Origin: Pseudolabrys sp.
GTDB taxonomy: Bacteria; Pseudomonadota; Alphaproteobacteria; Rhizobiales; Xanthobacteraceae
Direction: 5' to 3'
Length of the DNA: 64,000 nt
Assembly (NCBI GenBank): GCA_017849615.1
Contig: JAFIGS010000031.1
Coordinates: 1-64,000, forward strand
Shown here: piece by piece, positions 26,225 through 35,451 of the stretch
Layout: every line of letters starts with the position of its first letter
How positions within the stretch are numbered: the stretch's first letter is position 1
Position numbers and translations under genes: made by a program
Notes under the pieces: model-generated
What the model was told of the DNA's origin: nothing
The model's input: only the letters and a program-made list of their open reading frames with translations
The model's database searches: none

Positions 26225-28327
26225 TCAAGAGAGCTTCACCCAAACCTTGTTGTCGTGGAACGCCGCGCCGCCAAACGGCGCCACCGAATCCGCGCCGGTG
26301 AGCGTGTTGATGCCCTTGCCGTCCGGATAGGCCGAATTCGGCCAGATCGATTCCGCGATCAGCACACCGCGGCGCACGCCGTCGAACACGCGCGCGTGCA
26401 GCCGCACCTCGCCGCGCTTGTTGCCGAGGACGACTTCATCGCCGTCGGCAATCCCCTGCTCCGCCGCATCGTCCGGATGGATCATCACCGTCGGCCGCTT
26501 CTCGCTGGCGAGCGAGGTCGGCGTCTCGTTGAAGGTCGAGTTGAGGAAGCCGCGCGCCGGCGACGTCGCCAGCCGGAACGGATGGTCGTCATCCGCCGTC
26601 TCGACCACGTTCCAGTGATCCGGCAGCGCCGGCATGTCATCCACCGGCCCCGACGTATAGGGGCTGCGGAACGGCACGCGGGGCCAGTCGGGCTTGAACC
26701 TGAACTTGCCGTCCGGCCAGTTGAAGCCGTCGAGGTAATGCGCCTTCTCGAACGGCGTCTGGCAATCGAGCCACTTGCTGGCCTCGAGCTCGGCGAGCGT
26801 GCCGCGGTTGGAGCGGCGCAGCATATCGTCGATCAGTTCGCGCGGGCTCATGGCGAAGGCCCTGTGCTCGGCGCCGAGCCTTTTGGCGAGCGCCGCGAAG
26901 ACCTCGTGATTGCTGCGGCATTCGCCCGGCGGCTCGACCAGCTTCGGGCCCAGCACGATGTACTGATGGCCGCCGCCGCGATAGATGTCGTCATGCTCAA
27001 GAAAGGTCGTCGCCGGCAGCACGATGTCGGCGACCTCGGCGGTTTCGGTCATGAACTGCTCGTGGACGCAGACGAACAGGTCCTCGCGCGCAAAGCCGCG
27101 CTTCACCAGAGTCTGGTCCGGCGCCACCGACATCGGATTGGTGTTCTGGATGAACAGCGCATCGACCGGCGGACCGTGGCGCAAGGCCTCGCGGTCGCCG
27201 GTCAGGATGGGGCCGATCTTCGACTGATCCAGCATGCGCACATTGCGATCGAGCGCATCGATGCCTTCAATCAGCGACTTGTCGAGGCCGAAGATGTCGT
27301 TGTTGTTGTGGAAGGCGCCGCCGCCCTCATACTGCCAGGCGCCGGTCACCGCCGCGATCGACAGCGCCGCATGCATGTTGGCCGCGCCGTTGCGCGAGCG
27401 GGCAAAGCCGTAGCCGAGCCGGAAATAGGTGCGCTTGGTGTCGCCGATCAGCCGGGCGAATTCCTCGATGGTCTCGACCGGCGTGCCGGTGATCGCCGAG
27501 GCCCAGTGTGGATCGCGCGACTTGAGATGCGCCTCGAGTTCGCGCGGCGCGTCGGTGTATTTGTCGAGATAGGCCCAGTCCGCCTTGCCGTCGCGGAACA
27601 GGCAATGCATCACCGCGCAGGCGAGCGCGCCGTCGGTGCCCGGCTTGACCAGCACCGGCAGATCGGCCTGCGTCATGGTGCCGTTCATGTAGACATCGAC
27701 CGCCGCGATTTTGGCGCCGCGTTCCTTCCGCGCCCGCGTCGCGTGGGTCATGACGTTGACCTGAGTGTTCACCGGGTTGGTGCCCCAGATCACGACAAGA
27801 TCGGACTTCGCCATCTCGCGCGGATCGGAGCCGGCGATCTTGCCGGTGCCGGCGGCAAAGCCGGACCACGCCGGGTTGACGCAGATGGTCGAATGAAAGC
27901 CGGAGTACTTCTTGACGTTCTGCAGCCGGTTGAGGCCGTCGCGCTGCACGAGGCCCATGGTGCCGGCGTAGAAATACGGCCAGACGCTCTCCGCGCCATG
28001 CCGCGCCTCGGCCTTGAGCAACTGCTCGGCGACGATATCGAGCGCGTCGTCCCAGCCGATACGCCGGAACTCGCGCGAGCCCTTACCCCCGACGCGCTGC
28101 AAGGGATGCATCAGGCGGTCGGCATGGTGCTCGCGCTCGGCATAGCGCGCGACCTTGGCGCAGACGACGCCGGCCGTGTAGTCGTTGTCGCGGGCGCCGC
28201 GCACGCGGCCGATGGTGCGCTCGTCGAGAAGTTCGACCTCGAGCGCGCAGGTCGATGGGCAATCGTGCGGACAGGCCGAATGGCCGATCCGGATGGCCGC
28301 CTTGGGCGGACGAACGGGCTGGTTCAT
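26225..28327 (-). CDS. molybdopterin oxidoreductase family protein
   Basis: This encodes 700 aa of the DMSO-reductase superfamily. Near residue 19 a [4Fe-4S] site is laid out as C-x3-C-x3-C (CPHDCPSTC), with the fourth Cys in GVVCAK. The two molybdopterin-guanine dinucleotide subdomains and the C-terminal dinucleotide-binding domain (from about 570, SLASEKRPTVMIHPDDA) follow. No signal peptide or Tat motif is seen, so it is cytoplasmic. No membrane anchor or iron-sulfur subunit is adjacent, and the electron partner and substrate are unknown. The ATG at 28327 gives MNQPVRPPKAAIRIGHS. Confidence 0.9.
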   Translation of the reverse strand: MNQPVRPPKAAIRIGHSACPHDCPSTCALEVELLDERTIGRVRGARDNDYTAGVVCAKVARYAEREHHADRLMHPLQRVGGKGSREFRRIGWDDALDIVAEQLLKAEARHGAESVWPYFYAGTMGLVQRDGLNRLQNVKKYSGFHSTICVNPAWSGFAAGTGKIAGSDPREMAKSDLVVIWGTNPVNTQVNVMTHATRARKERGAKIAAVDVYMNGTMTQADLPVLVKPGTDGALACAVMHCLFRDGKADWAYLDKYTDAPRELEAHLKSRDPHWASAITGTPVETIEEFARLIGDTKRTYFRLGYGFARSRNGAANMHAALSIAAVTGAWQYEGGGAFHNNNDIFGLDKSLIEGIDALDRNVRMLDQSKIGPILTGDREALRHGPPVDALFIQNTNPMSVAPDQTLVKRGFAREDLFVCVHEQFMTETAEVADIVLPATTFLEHDDIYRGGGHQYIVLGPKLVEPPGECRSNHEVFAALAKRLGAEHRAFAMSPRELIDDMLRRSNRGTLAELEASKWLDCQTPFEKAHYLDGFNWPDGKFRFKPDWPRVPFRSPYTSGPVDDMPALPDHWNVVETADDDHPFRLATSPARGFLNSTFNETPTSLASEKRPTVMIHPDDAAEQGIADGDEVVLGNKRGEVRLHARVFDGVRRGVLIAESIWPNSAYPDGKGINTLTGADSVAPFGGAAFHDNKVWVKLS

Positions 28328-28407
28328 GCCGCGACTATACCGCCGGAGTCGCGGGCTGTCGCGCGGGCGCCCCCGTTGGGATGTGCCGCCCGCGCCCCGA
28401 TTTGGGC

Positions 28408-29145
28408 CTAGACTTCGCTTTCCTTCGGCATCCGCGAGCGGCGCCACAGCCCGCCGACCGTCAGCACCAGCACCGCGCCCACCGCCGCGGCCGCGTATTC
28501 GACCATATGCGCGGTCTTGGGGCCGAACTGGGCGAGATAGCCGGTCACCACCGGATCGGTGGCGATCACCTCGCCCGAGATCCAGCCGAGCAGCGCCGCG
28601 CCGGCCCAGATCAGCACCGGGAACTTGTCGAGCAGCGCCATGATCAGCGCCGCGCCGGCCACGATCAGCGGGATCGAAATGGCCAGCCCGATGACCAGCA
28701 GCGCCATGTTGCCGCCCGCCGCCGCCGCGATGGCGATGACATTGTCGAGGCTCATGATGATGTCGGCGACGGCGACGATGCGCACGGCGCGCCACAGGTT
28801 CTGCACCGCCTCGCCGTGATCGTCCTCGGCCTCATCCGGCACTAGGAGCTTGGCGGCGATGTACAGCAGCGCGAGGCCGCCCGCGATCTTGAGCCAGGGC
28901 AACAGCATCAGCGTCGCGACGACGCCGGTGAACACGATACGCATGCCGACGGCGACGCCGGCGCCGAGGATCATGCCCCATTTGCGCTGATGCGGCGGCA
29001 GGCCGCGACACGCCATGGCGATGACGAGCGCGTTATCGCCGGACAGAAGAATGTTGATCCAGATGATCTTGACGAGCGCGACCCAGAATTCGCCGCCGCC
29101 CATCTGACTCCAGCCGGAGCCGAACATCTCAAGAAAATGCGCCAC
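28408..29145 (-). CDS. TerC family integral membrane protein (YjbE type)
   Basis: This encodes 245 aa with seven hydrophobic helices. The two metal-binding signatures are LLSGDNALVIAMACRGLP near residue 33 and DIIMSLDNVIAIAAAAGG near residue 128, in the inverted-repeat order usual for TerC. Family members export manganese or metallate proteins during co-translocational loading. The GTG start at 29145 is preceded by GAGGAG. It follows ndk on the same strand, separated by a hairpin. No yybP-ykoY-like riboswitch could be identified in the short leader. Confidence 0.87.
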   Translation of the reverse strand: MAHFLEMFGSGWSQMGGGEFWVALVKIIWINILLSGDNALVIAMACRGLPPHQRKWGMILGAGVAVGMRIVFTGVVATLMLLPWLKIAGGLALLYIAAKLLVPDEAEDDHGEAVQNLWRAVRIVAVADIIMSLDNVIAIAAAAGGNMALLVIGLAISIPLIVAGAALIMALLDKFPVLIWAGAALLGWISGEVIATDPVVTGYLAQFGPKTAHMVEYAAAAVGAVLVLTVGGLWRRSRMPKESEV

Positions 29146-29223
29146 CGTTGTGTCTCCTCACCTGTGCCCGCCTCGCGCCGTGCGGATTGTTCTTGGTTGC
29201 GCGTTTTCTTTCGCCGGATCGTT

Positions 29224-29252
29224 GCGGGCCGCCTCTTGGCGAAGCGGCCCGC
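29224..29252 (-). terminator. hairpin after ndk
   Basis: Nine-base arms at 29224-29232 and 29244-29252 pair perfectly around an 11-base loop, 25 bases downstream of the ndk stop and 78 bases before terC. No T-run follows on the minus strand. It may lower readthrough from ndk. Confidence 0.4.
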
Positions 29253-29276
29253 CGCCGGTTCTTGTCGTAGCCGGTA

Positions 29277-29699
<423 letters not shown>

Positions 29700-29726
29700 C
29701 GGGTTTAAATCCTTCAGTAGAATTGA

Positions 29727-29742
29727 TCGGACAGATGTCCGA
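29727..29742. promoter_or_regulatory. perfect short inverted repeat upstream of ndk
   Basis: TCGGACA at 29727-29733 and TGTCCGA at 29736-29742 form a perfect inverted repeat with a two-base spacer, 27 bases from the ndk start. Its size and place fit a dimeric regulator's operator, but no known regulator motif matches. Confidence 0.35.
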
Positions 29743-29852
29743 CATTGATTGGAGGGGAGTTTGCGGGCGGCTTATACCGGGGGCCGAGGGGCCCCGGCAA
29801 GGCCGGTTTTCCTCTCCTTTCAAGGACTTTTCCGAGAGCGCCGGAGACATTG

Positions 29853-30380
29853 ATGAAATCCCGCTACCAGATGTTCGCCGCCTACAATGCCTGGTGCAAC
29901 GAGCGCCTGTATGAGGCCACCGCCAAGGTGCCCGATAGCGAATACCGGGCCGATCGCGGCGTGTTCTTCAAGTCGTTGCACGGCACGCTGAACCACCTCC
30001 TCGTCGCCGACCGCATCTGGATGCGACGCTTTACCGGCGCCGGCGCGATGCCGCCGGGACTCAATGCCATCCTGTTCGACAGCTTCGAGGATTTACGCGC
30101 AGCGCGCCGCTCGCAAGACGTTCTTATCAATCGCTACATAGACGGGCTCGATCAGGAAAAGCTCACCGGCATGTTTCGCTACAAGACCGTGACGACGCCG
30201 CAGAAGACCATCGAGCAGCCGCTGGCGCCGGCGCTGGATCATTTCTTCAATCATCAGACACACCACCGCGGCCAGGCGCATGCCCTGCTCACGGCCATCG
30301 GCGGCAACGATGCGGCGCCGAGCTTCGACCTGCTGATCCTGCAGCGCGAGACGGGGATGGGGCTGGGCTCGATCAGCTGA
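29853..30380 (+). CDS. DinB family protein
   Basis: This encodes 175 aa of the four-helix DinB/YfiT metal-binding fold. His ligands are visible in SLHGTLNHLLVAD and HFFNHQTHHRGQAHALL, giving the usual three-His site. Family members act as thiol-dependent S-transferases or have unknown roles; the name comes from a damage-inducible Bacillus gene. The start at 29853 follows GGAGACATTG. Nine bases after the stop lies a single REP-like palindrome, then the ABC-F gene. Confidence 0.88.
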   Translation: MKSRYQMFAAYNAWCNERLYEATAKVPDSEYRADRGVFFKSLHGTLNHLLVADRIWMRRFTGAGAMPPGLNAILFDSFEDLRAARRSQDVLINRYIDGLDQEKLTGMFRYKTVTTPQKTIEQPLAPALDHFFNHQTHHRGQAHALLTAIGGNDAAPSFDLLILQRETGMGLGSIS

Positions 30381-30388
30381 CGGCAATT

Positions 30389-30427
30389 GTCATTCCGGGT
30401 CCGCGGCCAAGAGGCCGCCGGAATGAC
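30389..30427. repeat. single REP-like unit
   Basis: GTCATTCCGGG at 30389 and the matching end CCGGAATGAC at 30418-30427 form one palindromic unit with an inner GCGGCC stem. It is the same family as the paired copies, but here only one unit is present, within the gap before the ABC-F gene. Confidence 0.65.
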
Positions 30428-30482
30428 GGCGACGAATGAAGGGATTGCGCGGGGCCAGCGCCTCGGCCACAAGGCGCGCATT

Positions 30483-32351
30483 ATGCTGATTATCGACGAC
30501 CTCACCGTACGCATTGCCGGCCGTTCCCTGCTCGAAGACGCCAGCGCCCGGGTCACACCCGGCGCGCGCGTCGGCCTGATCGGCCGCAACGGCACCGGCA
30601 AATCGACCTTGTTCAACGTCATCACCGGGCAGCCGGGCGCCGAGACGGGTTCCGTGATGCTGCCGCCGCGCTGGCGCATCGGGCGGCTGGCGCAGGAAGC
30701 CCCGAACGGGCCGGAAAGCCTGCTCGAGGTCGTGCTGCAGGCGCCGAGCGAGCGCACCGATCTGCTCGCCGAGGCCGAGACCGCCACCGATCCGCACCGC
30801 ATCGCCGAGATTCAGTCGCGGCTCGCCGATATCGGCGCCCATGCCGCCCCGGCGCGCGCCGCCGCCATCCTGTCCGGCCTCGGCTTTTCGCCGTCGGATC
30901 AGGAGCGGCCCTGCACCGAATTCTCCGGCGGCTGGCGCATGCGCGTCGCGCTCGCCGCGACCTTGTTCTCCGAGCCCGACCTGCTGCTGCTCGACGAGCC
31001 GACCAACTATCTCGACCTCGAAGGCACGTTGTGGCTGCAGGACCATCTGGCGAAATATCCGAATACCATGATCGTGGTCAGCCATGACCGCGACCTCCTC
31101 GACAACTCGGTCAACCAGATCCTCGCGCTCGAGGCCAAGAAGCTGACGCTCTACAAGGGCGGTTATTCCGACTACGAGCGGCTGCGCAGCGAACGCCTCG
31201 CCCTCGACCAGAAGATGATCAAGAAGCAGGACGCGCAGCGCGCGCATCTGCAGGCCTTCGTCGATCGCTTCCGCGCCAAGGCGACCAAGGCGCGGCAGGC
31301 GCAGTCCCGCATCAAGATGCTGGAGAAGATGCAGCCCATCGTCTCGATGACCATCGACGACGTGCGCCCGATCAACATCCCCGCCCCCGACAAGCTGCTG
31401 TCGCCGCCGATCATCGCCACCGACGGCGTCGCGGTCGGCTACGAGCCCGGCCATCCGGTGCTCAGCGGCGTGTCGCTGCGTATCGACAATGACGACCGCA
31501 TCGCGCTGCTGGGTTCGAACGGCAACGGCAAATCGACGCTCGTGAAACTGCTGGCCGGCCGGCTCAAGCCCGAGCGCGGCACCGTCACGCGCGCAGCGCC
31601 GCTCAAGGTCGGCTACTTCGCGCAGCATCAGGTCGACGAACTCGACCTCAATGACACCGCCTACGATCATGTCCGCCGGCTGATGCCGGGCGAACCCGAG
31701 GCGAAGATCCGCGCCAAAGTCGGCGCCATCGGCTTTTCCGGGGACGCCGGCAACACCAAGGTCGAGAAACTGTCGGGCGGCGAAAAGGCCCGGCTGATGC
31801 TCGGCCTATCGACCTTCGACGCGCCGCATCTGATCATTCTCGACGAGCCGACCAACCATCTCGACATCGACAGCCGCGGCGCGCTGATCGAGGCGATCAA
31901 CGATTTTCCCGGCGCGGTTATCCTGGTCTCGCACGACCGCTACCTGCTGGAGGCCTGCGTCGACCGGCTGTGGCTGGTCGCGGGCGGCAAGGTCAGATCG
32001 TTTGACGGCGATATCGAGGACTATCACCGCTTCATCCTGTCGGAAGGCAAGCCGGCAAGCGTCGCCAAGGGCCAGCCCCGCGTCGATCCGGCGGAAGCGC
32101 GCCGCGCCGCCGCCGGCAAGCGCGCCGAGACCGCGCCGCTGCGCAAGCTGATCCAGAAGACCGAAGCCGACATCGCGCAGCTCAACAAGCAACTCGCCAA
32201 GCTCGACAACACCTTGTCCGACGGCGAGCTGTTCACGAAGGATCCGGCGCGCGCCGCCGAATTGTCGAAGACGCGCGCCAATGTCGTCGCCGCGATCGCG
32301 AAAGCCGAAGAGGAATGGCTCGAAGCCTCGAGCCAGTTGGAGCAGGCCTGA
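30483..32351 (+). CDS. ABC-F family ATP-binding protein
   Basis: This encodes 622 aa with two ABC domains and no membrane segments. Domain 1: Walker A GRNGTGKST, signature FSGGWRMR, Walker B LLLLDEPTNYLD. Domain 2 (from about 310): GSNGNGKST, LSGGEKARL, LIILDEPTNHLD. The linker and the charged C-terminal coiled coil (about 535-620) match the YheS/Uup branch. ABC-F proteins bind the ribosomal E site and release stalled translation. The ATG at 30483 starts directly at the first beta strand; the frame is open upstream through the repeat. Confidence 0.93.
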   Translation: MLIIDDLTVRIAGRSLLEDASARVTPGARVGLIGRNGTGKSTLFNVITGQPGAETGSVMLPPRWRIGRLAQEAPNGPESLLEVVLQAPSERTDLLAEAETATDPHRIAEIQSRLADIGAHAAPARAAAILSGLGFSPSDQERPCTEFSGGWRMRVALAATLFSEPDLLLLDEPTNYLDLEGTLWLQDHLAKYPNTMIVVSHDRDLLDNSVNQILALEAKKLTLYKGGYSDYERLRSERLALDQKMIKKQDAQRAHLQAFVDRFRAKATKARQAQSRIKMLEKMQPIVSMTIDDVRPINIPAPDKLLSPPIIATDGVAVGYEPGHPVLSGVSLRIDNDDRIALLGSNGNGKSTLVKLLAGRLKPERGTVTRAAPLKVGYFAQHQVDELDLNDTAYDHVRRLMPGEPEAKIRAKVGAIGFSGDAGNTKVEKLSGGEKARLMLGLSTFDAPHLIILDEPTNHLDIDSRGALIEAINDFPGAVILVSHDRYLLEACVDRLWLVAGGKVRSFDGDIEDYHRFILSEGKPASVAKGQPRVDPAEARRAAAGKRAETAPLRKLIQKTEADIAQLNKQLAKLDNTLSDGELFTKDPARAAELSKTRANVVAAIAKAEEEWLEASSQLEQA

Positions 32352-32364
32352 CGATCGCGTGCCG

Positions 32365-32970
32365 TCAGTTGATGCGGGTCGGCGCGCGCTTCGGCGCCGG
32401 CTTCTTCTTGGCCACCGGTTTCGGCCTCTGCGCTTCCGGCAAGGCATCGACCACCTTCAGCCGGCCGGAATCGAAGGTGTACACGCCCGGCCATTGGCCG
32501 CCTGCATAGGTCAGCACCGCCCTGCGCTCGTTGTTCTCGGCGGCGCTGATCGCGACATTGCTGGGCGCGCCGGCGCGGCGAACCACCTGGCATTCGGACA
32601 TGCCGAGCGCGACACCGCCGAGGACCTGCGCCTCGCCGCCGGCCAGCGTGCCGGCATCGCCGGCGCCCGCCTGCGGCGCGGCAGCCGCGGGAGCCTCGAC
32701 TGCAGCGGCCGCGCAACTGCCGTCCGGATTGACCAGGTCTTCCGGCGACACCGGACCGCTGGGGCCGAGCGAGAAGCTCTTGGAATTGCCCATCGAGCCT
32801 GAGCCATCCTCACGCGAGAACAGGCTGGTCACCGGCTTCGAGAACCAGCCGGCATCCGAGCGCAATGTATCGCCCAGGCTGTCCATGCTGCCGCAGCCGC
32901 CGAGGGCCAGCGGAAGCACGAGCGCCATGGCCGCCATCGTCGGTTTCGATTTCCTGTCGCGTGTACCCAA
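32365..32970 (-). CDS. outer-membrane-type lipoprotein of unknown function
   Basis: This encodes 201 aa from a TTG at 32970, preceded by GGGGAT; an ATG at 32937 is the alternative. A lipoprotein signal ends in the lipobox LALGGC, so the mature protein begins at Cys-26. A Pro/Ala-rich stretch (about 85-105) links to a small C-terminal domain (EAQVLGGVALGMSECQVVRR to YTFDSGRLKVVDALPE) that resembles the SmpA/BamE fold. The tail is Lys/Pro-rich. A BamE-like role in outer-membrane assembly is possible but inferred. It is convergent with the ABC-F gene, and a hairpin lies upstream. Confidence 0.8.
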   Translation of the reverse strand: MGTRDRKSKPTMAAMALVLPLALGGCGSMDSLGDTLRSDAGWFSKPVTSLFSREDGSGSMGNSKSFSLGPSGPVSPEDLVNPDGSCAAAAVEAPAAAAPQAGAGDAGTLAGGEAQVLGGVALGMSECQVVRRAGAPSNVAISAAENNERRAVLTYAGGQWPGVYTFDSGRLKVVDALPEAQRPKPVAKKKPAPKRAPTRIN

Positions 32971-33089
32971 AACAAATATCCCCGGATCAATAACTCGCCA
33001 GCAATCTATCGTATTGTCCCTTAAGACCTATTTTGCGTCATCACAATGGCAGCGGCAACTCGGCCACTGGCCGATCCGCGAGCGGGCAG

Positions 33090-33109
33090 AGGCCTGAATT
33101 ATCAGGCCT
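33090..33109 (-). terminator. palindrome over the holC stop codon
   Basis: Eight-base arms at 33090-33097 and 33102-33109 pair perfectly around ATTA. The holC TGA lies inside this stem, so the hairpin forms at the very end of the message. There is no U-run, and 131 bases then precede the lipoprotein gene. Confidence 0.35.
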
Positions 33110-33554
33110 TCTTGACCCAGCGGCCCTGCTCGTCCGGCTGCCAGTATGTCGCGGCGAAGCCCTTGGCCTTGGCTTCGGTCCAGAAACCGCGCGCCTGTGC
33201 CACCGCCTCGTCGTCATCGCCGTTGAACACCAGAACGATGCGCTGATAGGCCTCCGCATCGGCGGGAAGCGCGGCGCCGTCGATGAGGAACCGTACCGTC
33301 GCGGCATTGGGATTAGCGTCGCTGACGGTGAGCAGCACCGGCTGCTGCGCGGCCTCGGCCTCGCGCCAGGTGCCGTGCGGCAGAAAGCCGTCCTCGCGAT
33401 AGGTCCACAGATGCGCGTCGAGCGCATCGACGCGTTCCTCGCTGGTGCCCTGCACCGCGACACGCCAGCCGCGCTCGACCGACTTTTCGATCAGCGGCGT
33501 CAGCACGCCTTCGAGTTTCTGGCCCTGCAAATGGTAGAAGAGAATTTCGGTCAT
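33102..33554 (-). CDS. holC: DNA polymerase III chi subunit
   Basis: This encodes 150 aa, matching the HolC/chi fold throughout: MTEILFYHLQGQKLEGVL, LLEKSVERGWRVAVQG-type core and WTYREDGFLPHGTW, then VLVFNGDDDEAVAQA. Chi binds single-stranded-DNA-binding protein and, through psi, the clamp loader. It begins 14 bases after pepA, so the two form an operon, an arrangement common in proteobacteria. Its stop codon is inside a palindrome. Confidence 0.92.
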   Translation of the reverse strand: MTEILFYHLQGQKLEGVLTPLIEKSVERGWRVAVQGTSEERVDALDAHLWTYREDGFLPHGTWREAEAAQQPVLLTVSDANPNAATVRFLIDGAALPADAEAYQRIVLVFNGDDDEAVAQARGFWTEAKAKGFAATYWQPDEQGRWVKKA

Positions 33555-33567
33555 TCAGGCGAAGTTC

Positions 33568-35079
33568 TCACCCCTCGTAATAATCCGCGACCAGACGATC
33601 GAGCAGACGCACGCCCCAGCCCGAAGCCCAGCTCTTGTTGATCTCGTTCTGCCGCGAATCCATGCCGGTGCCGGCGATGTCGAGATGCGCCCACGGCGTC
33701 TTGTCGACGAAGCGCTGCAGGAACTGGGCCGCCGTGATCGAGCCGCCGGCGCGCGAGCCGCCGGTGTTCTTCATGTCGGCGAATTTCGAGTCGATCATCT
33801 TGTCGAAGGACGACGACAACGGCATGCGCCACACCGGTTCGCCGGTCGCCTCGCCGCTCGCGGTCAGCCGCTCGCTCAGCTCGTCGTTGTTCGAGAACAG
33901 CCCCGCATATTCGTGACCCAAGGCAACGATGATCGCGCCGGTGAGTGTCGCGAGATTGACCATGAACTGCGGCTTGTACTTTTCCTTCGTATACCAGAGC
34001 ACGTCGGCGAGAACGAGACGGCCTTCGGCGTCGGTGTTGATGATCTCGACGGTCTGGCCCGACATCGACGTGACGATATCGCCGGGGCGCTGGGCATTGC
34101 CGTCCGGCATGTTTTCGACGAGGCCGATGACGCCGATGGCGTTGACCTTGGCCTTGCGCGACGACAGGGCCTGCATCAGCCCGACCACGCAGGCCGCGCC
34201 CGCCATGTCGCCCTTCATGTCCTCCATGCCGGCGGCCGGCTTGATCGAAATGCCGCCGGTGTCGAAGCAGACGCCCTTGCCGATGAAGGCGACCGGCGCC
34301 TCGCCTTTCTTGCCGCCGTCCCAGCGCATCACCACGACTCTGCTCTCGCGCCGCGAGCCCTGGCCAACGCCGAGCAGCGCGCCCATGCCCAGCTTCTTCA
34401 ACGCCGCCATGTCGAGGATCTCGACCTTGCAACCGGCCTTCTTCAGCGCGAGCGTGCGGCGGGCGAACTCTTCCGGGAAAAGCACATTCGGCGGCTCGTT
34501 GACCAGATCGCGCGCCGTCAGCACGCCGCCGGCGATCGCCTCGCGGGCCGCGAAGGCCTTGCGCGCCGCGGCGACGTCCGCGGCCACGATGGACACGGCG
34601 CGTTTGCCGGCCGGCTTCTCGTCCGCCTTGCGTTTCGTCTTGTAGCGGTCGAAGGCATAGGCGCGCAGCACCATCCCGAGCGCCAGATCGGCGGTCTGCC
34701 CGGCATCCATGCCGCCCGTCTTGCCCGCCGCCGGCAGATCGGCGACGACCGTGGCCTCACCCGCCTTCGGCAACTTGCCCATGGCCGCGCCACCCAGCTT
34801 GACGACGTCCTCGGTCTTCAGGTCGGCGACCTTGCCCGCGCCGAGCACGAACAGGCGATCGACCTTCAGCCCCTCGGGCAGGATGAGTTCGAGCACCGAA
34901 CCGCTCTTGCCGGTGAACTGCTCCCCTTTGGCCGCCCGGGTGACCAGGGCCGCCGCCGCCCCTAGCGCCTCGGTGGCGCGCCGGCCGAACTTCAACCCGT
35001 CGTCACAGAAGACGACCAGGGAGCCGCCCGGCTTCGCGGCAGTCGTGGGGCTGAACGAGATCCGGGGAGCTTCGGCCAT
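33568..35079 (-). CDS. pepA: leucyl aminopeptidase
   Basis: This encodes 503 aa, an M17 enzyme. The metal-binding core is intact: [19 protein letters not shown] with the Lys and Asp ligands, [14 protein letters not shown], and the signature [12 protein letters not shown]. The N-terminal macro-like domain covers about 1-170. It removes N-terminal residues from peptides in the cytoplasm and can bind DNA in some species. The ATG at 35079 starts [11 protein letters not shown]. It is divergent from lptF and shares the 372-base region with it. Confidence 0.96.
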   Translation of the reverse strand: MAEAPRISFSPTTAAKPGGSLVVFCDDGLKFGRRATEALGAAAALVTRAAKGEQFTGKSGSVLELILPEGLKVDRLFVLGAGKVADLKTEDVVKLGGAAMGKLPKAGEATVVADLPAAGKTGGMDAGQTADLALGMVLRAYAFDRYKTKRKADEKPAGKRAVSIVAADVAAARKAFAAREAIAGGVLTARDLVNEPPNVLFPEEFARRTLALKKAGCKVEILDMAALKKLGMGALLGVGQGSRRESRVVVMRWDGGKKGEAPVAFIGKGVCFDTGGISIKPAAGMEDMKGDMAGAACVVGLMQALSSRKAKVNAIGVIGLVENMPDGNAQRPGDIVTSMSGQTVEIINTDAEGRLVLADVLWYTKEKYKPQFMVNLATLTGAIIVALGHEYAGLFSNNDELSERLTASGEATGEPVWRMPLSSSFDKMIDSKFADMKNTGGSRAGGSITAAQFLQRFVDKTPWAHLDIAGTGMDSRQNEINKSWASGWGVRLLDRLVADYYEG

Positions 35080-35451
35080 GGCGGGTCCTTGGTTGGGGCG
35101 GACAGGATGGAAGGTAACCCGCCCCATATGCGCCCGTGCCGGGGCTCTGCAAAGACCCGAAGGCGACTGAATCCGGCCTTTTCACCAGGGCGCGGGCCCG
35201 GTCGCCGCCCGCGTCCGGGCCGCCCGTTACGGCTTGCCAGAATCGGCCCGGGCGGGCTTGGTTCCGGCTGTACAAACTGCTCCGCCATTAACCAATTGTT
35301 GGGCATGTTCAATGGCTTTGCCTTGGCAGAGCCATTTTGTGCGGCGAACAACGTTAACCAACAGGATCGGGTTAAGATTGCTGCGTCAGTTTGCCGGGAT
35401 GGGGACCCGGCGCGGGGGCGATTTCGGGGACCGGGGGATCAAGTCGCGCGC
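35080..35451. promoter_or_regulatory. divergent promoter region of pepA and the lptF operon
   Basis: No gene is supported here. It holds TTAACCAA at 35288-35295 and again at 35354-35361, a reversed GGTTAA at 35370-35375, and a strong hairpin (arms 35311-35322 and 35325-35336). TTAACC(A) is the extended half-site of CtrA in related bacteria. Promoters of both operons must lie here, but no clean -10/-35 pair was found by eye. Confidence 0.5.

Noticed and set aside
26255-28411. 718-codon open frame on the plus strand
   Set aside because: It is antisense to the complete molybdopterin oxidoreductase, has His/Arg-rich composition and no domain; GC-rich shadow.
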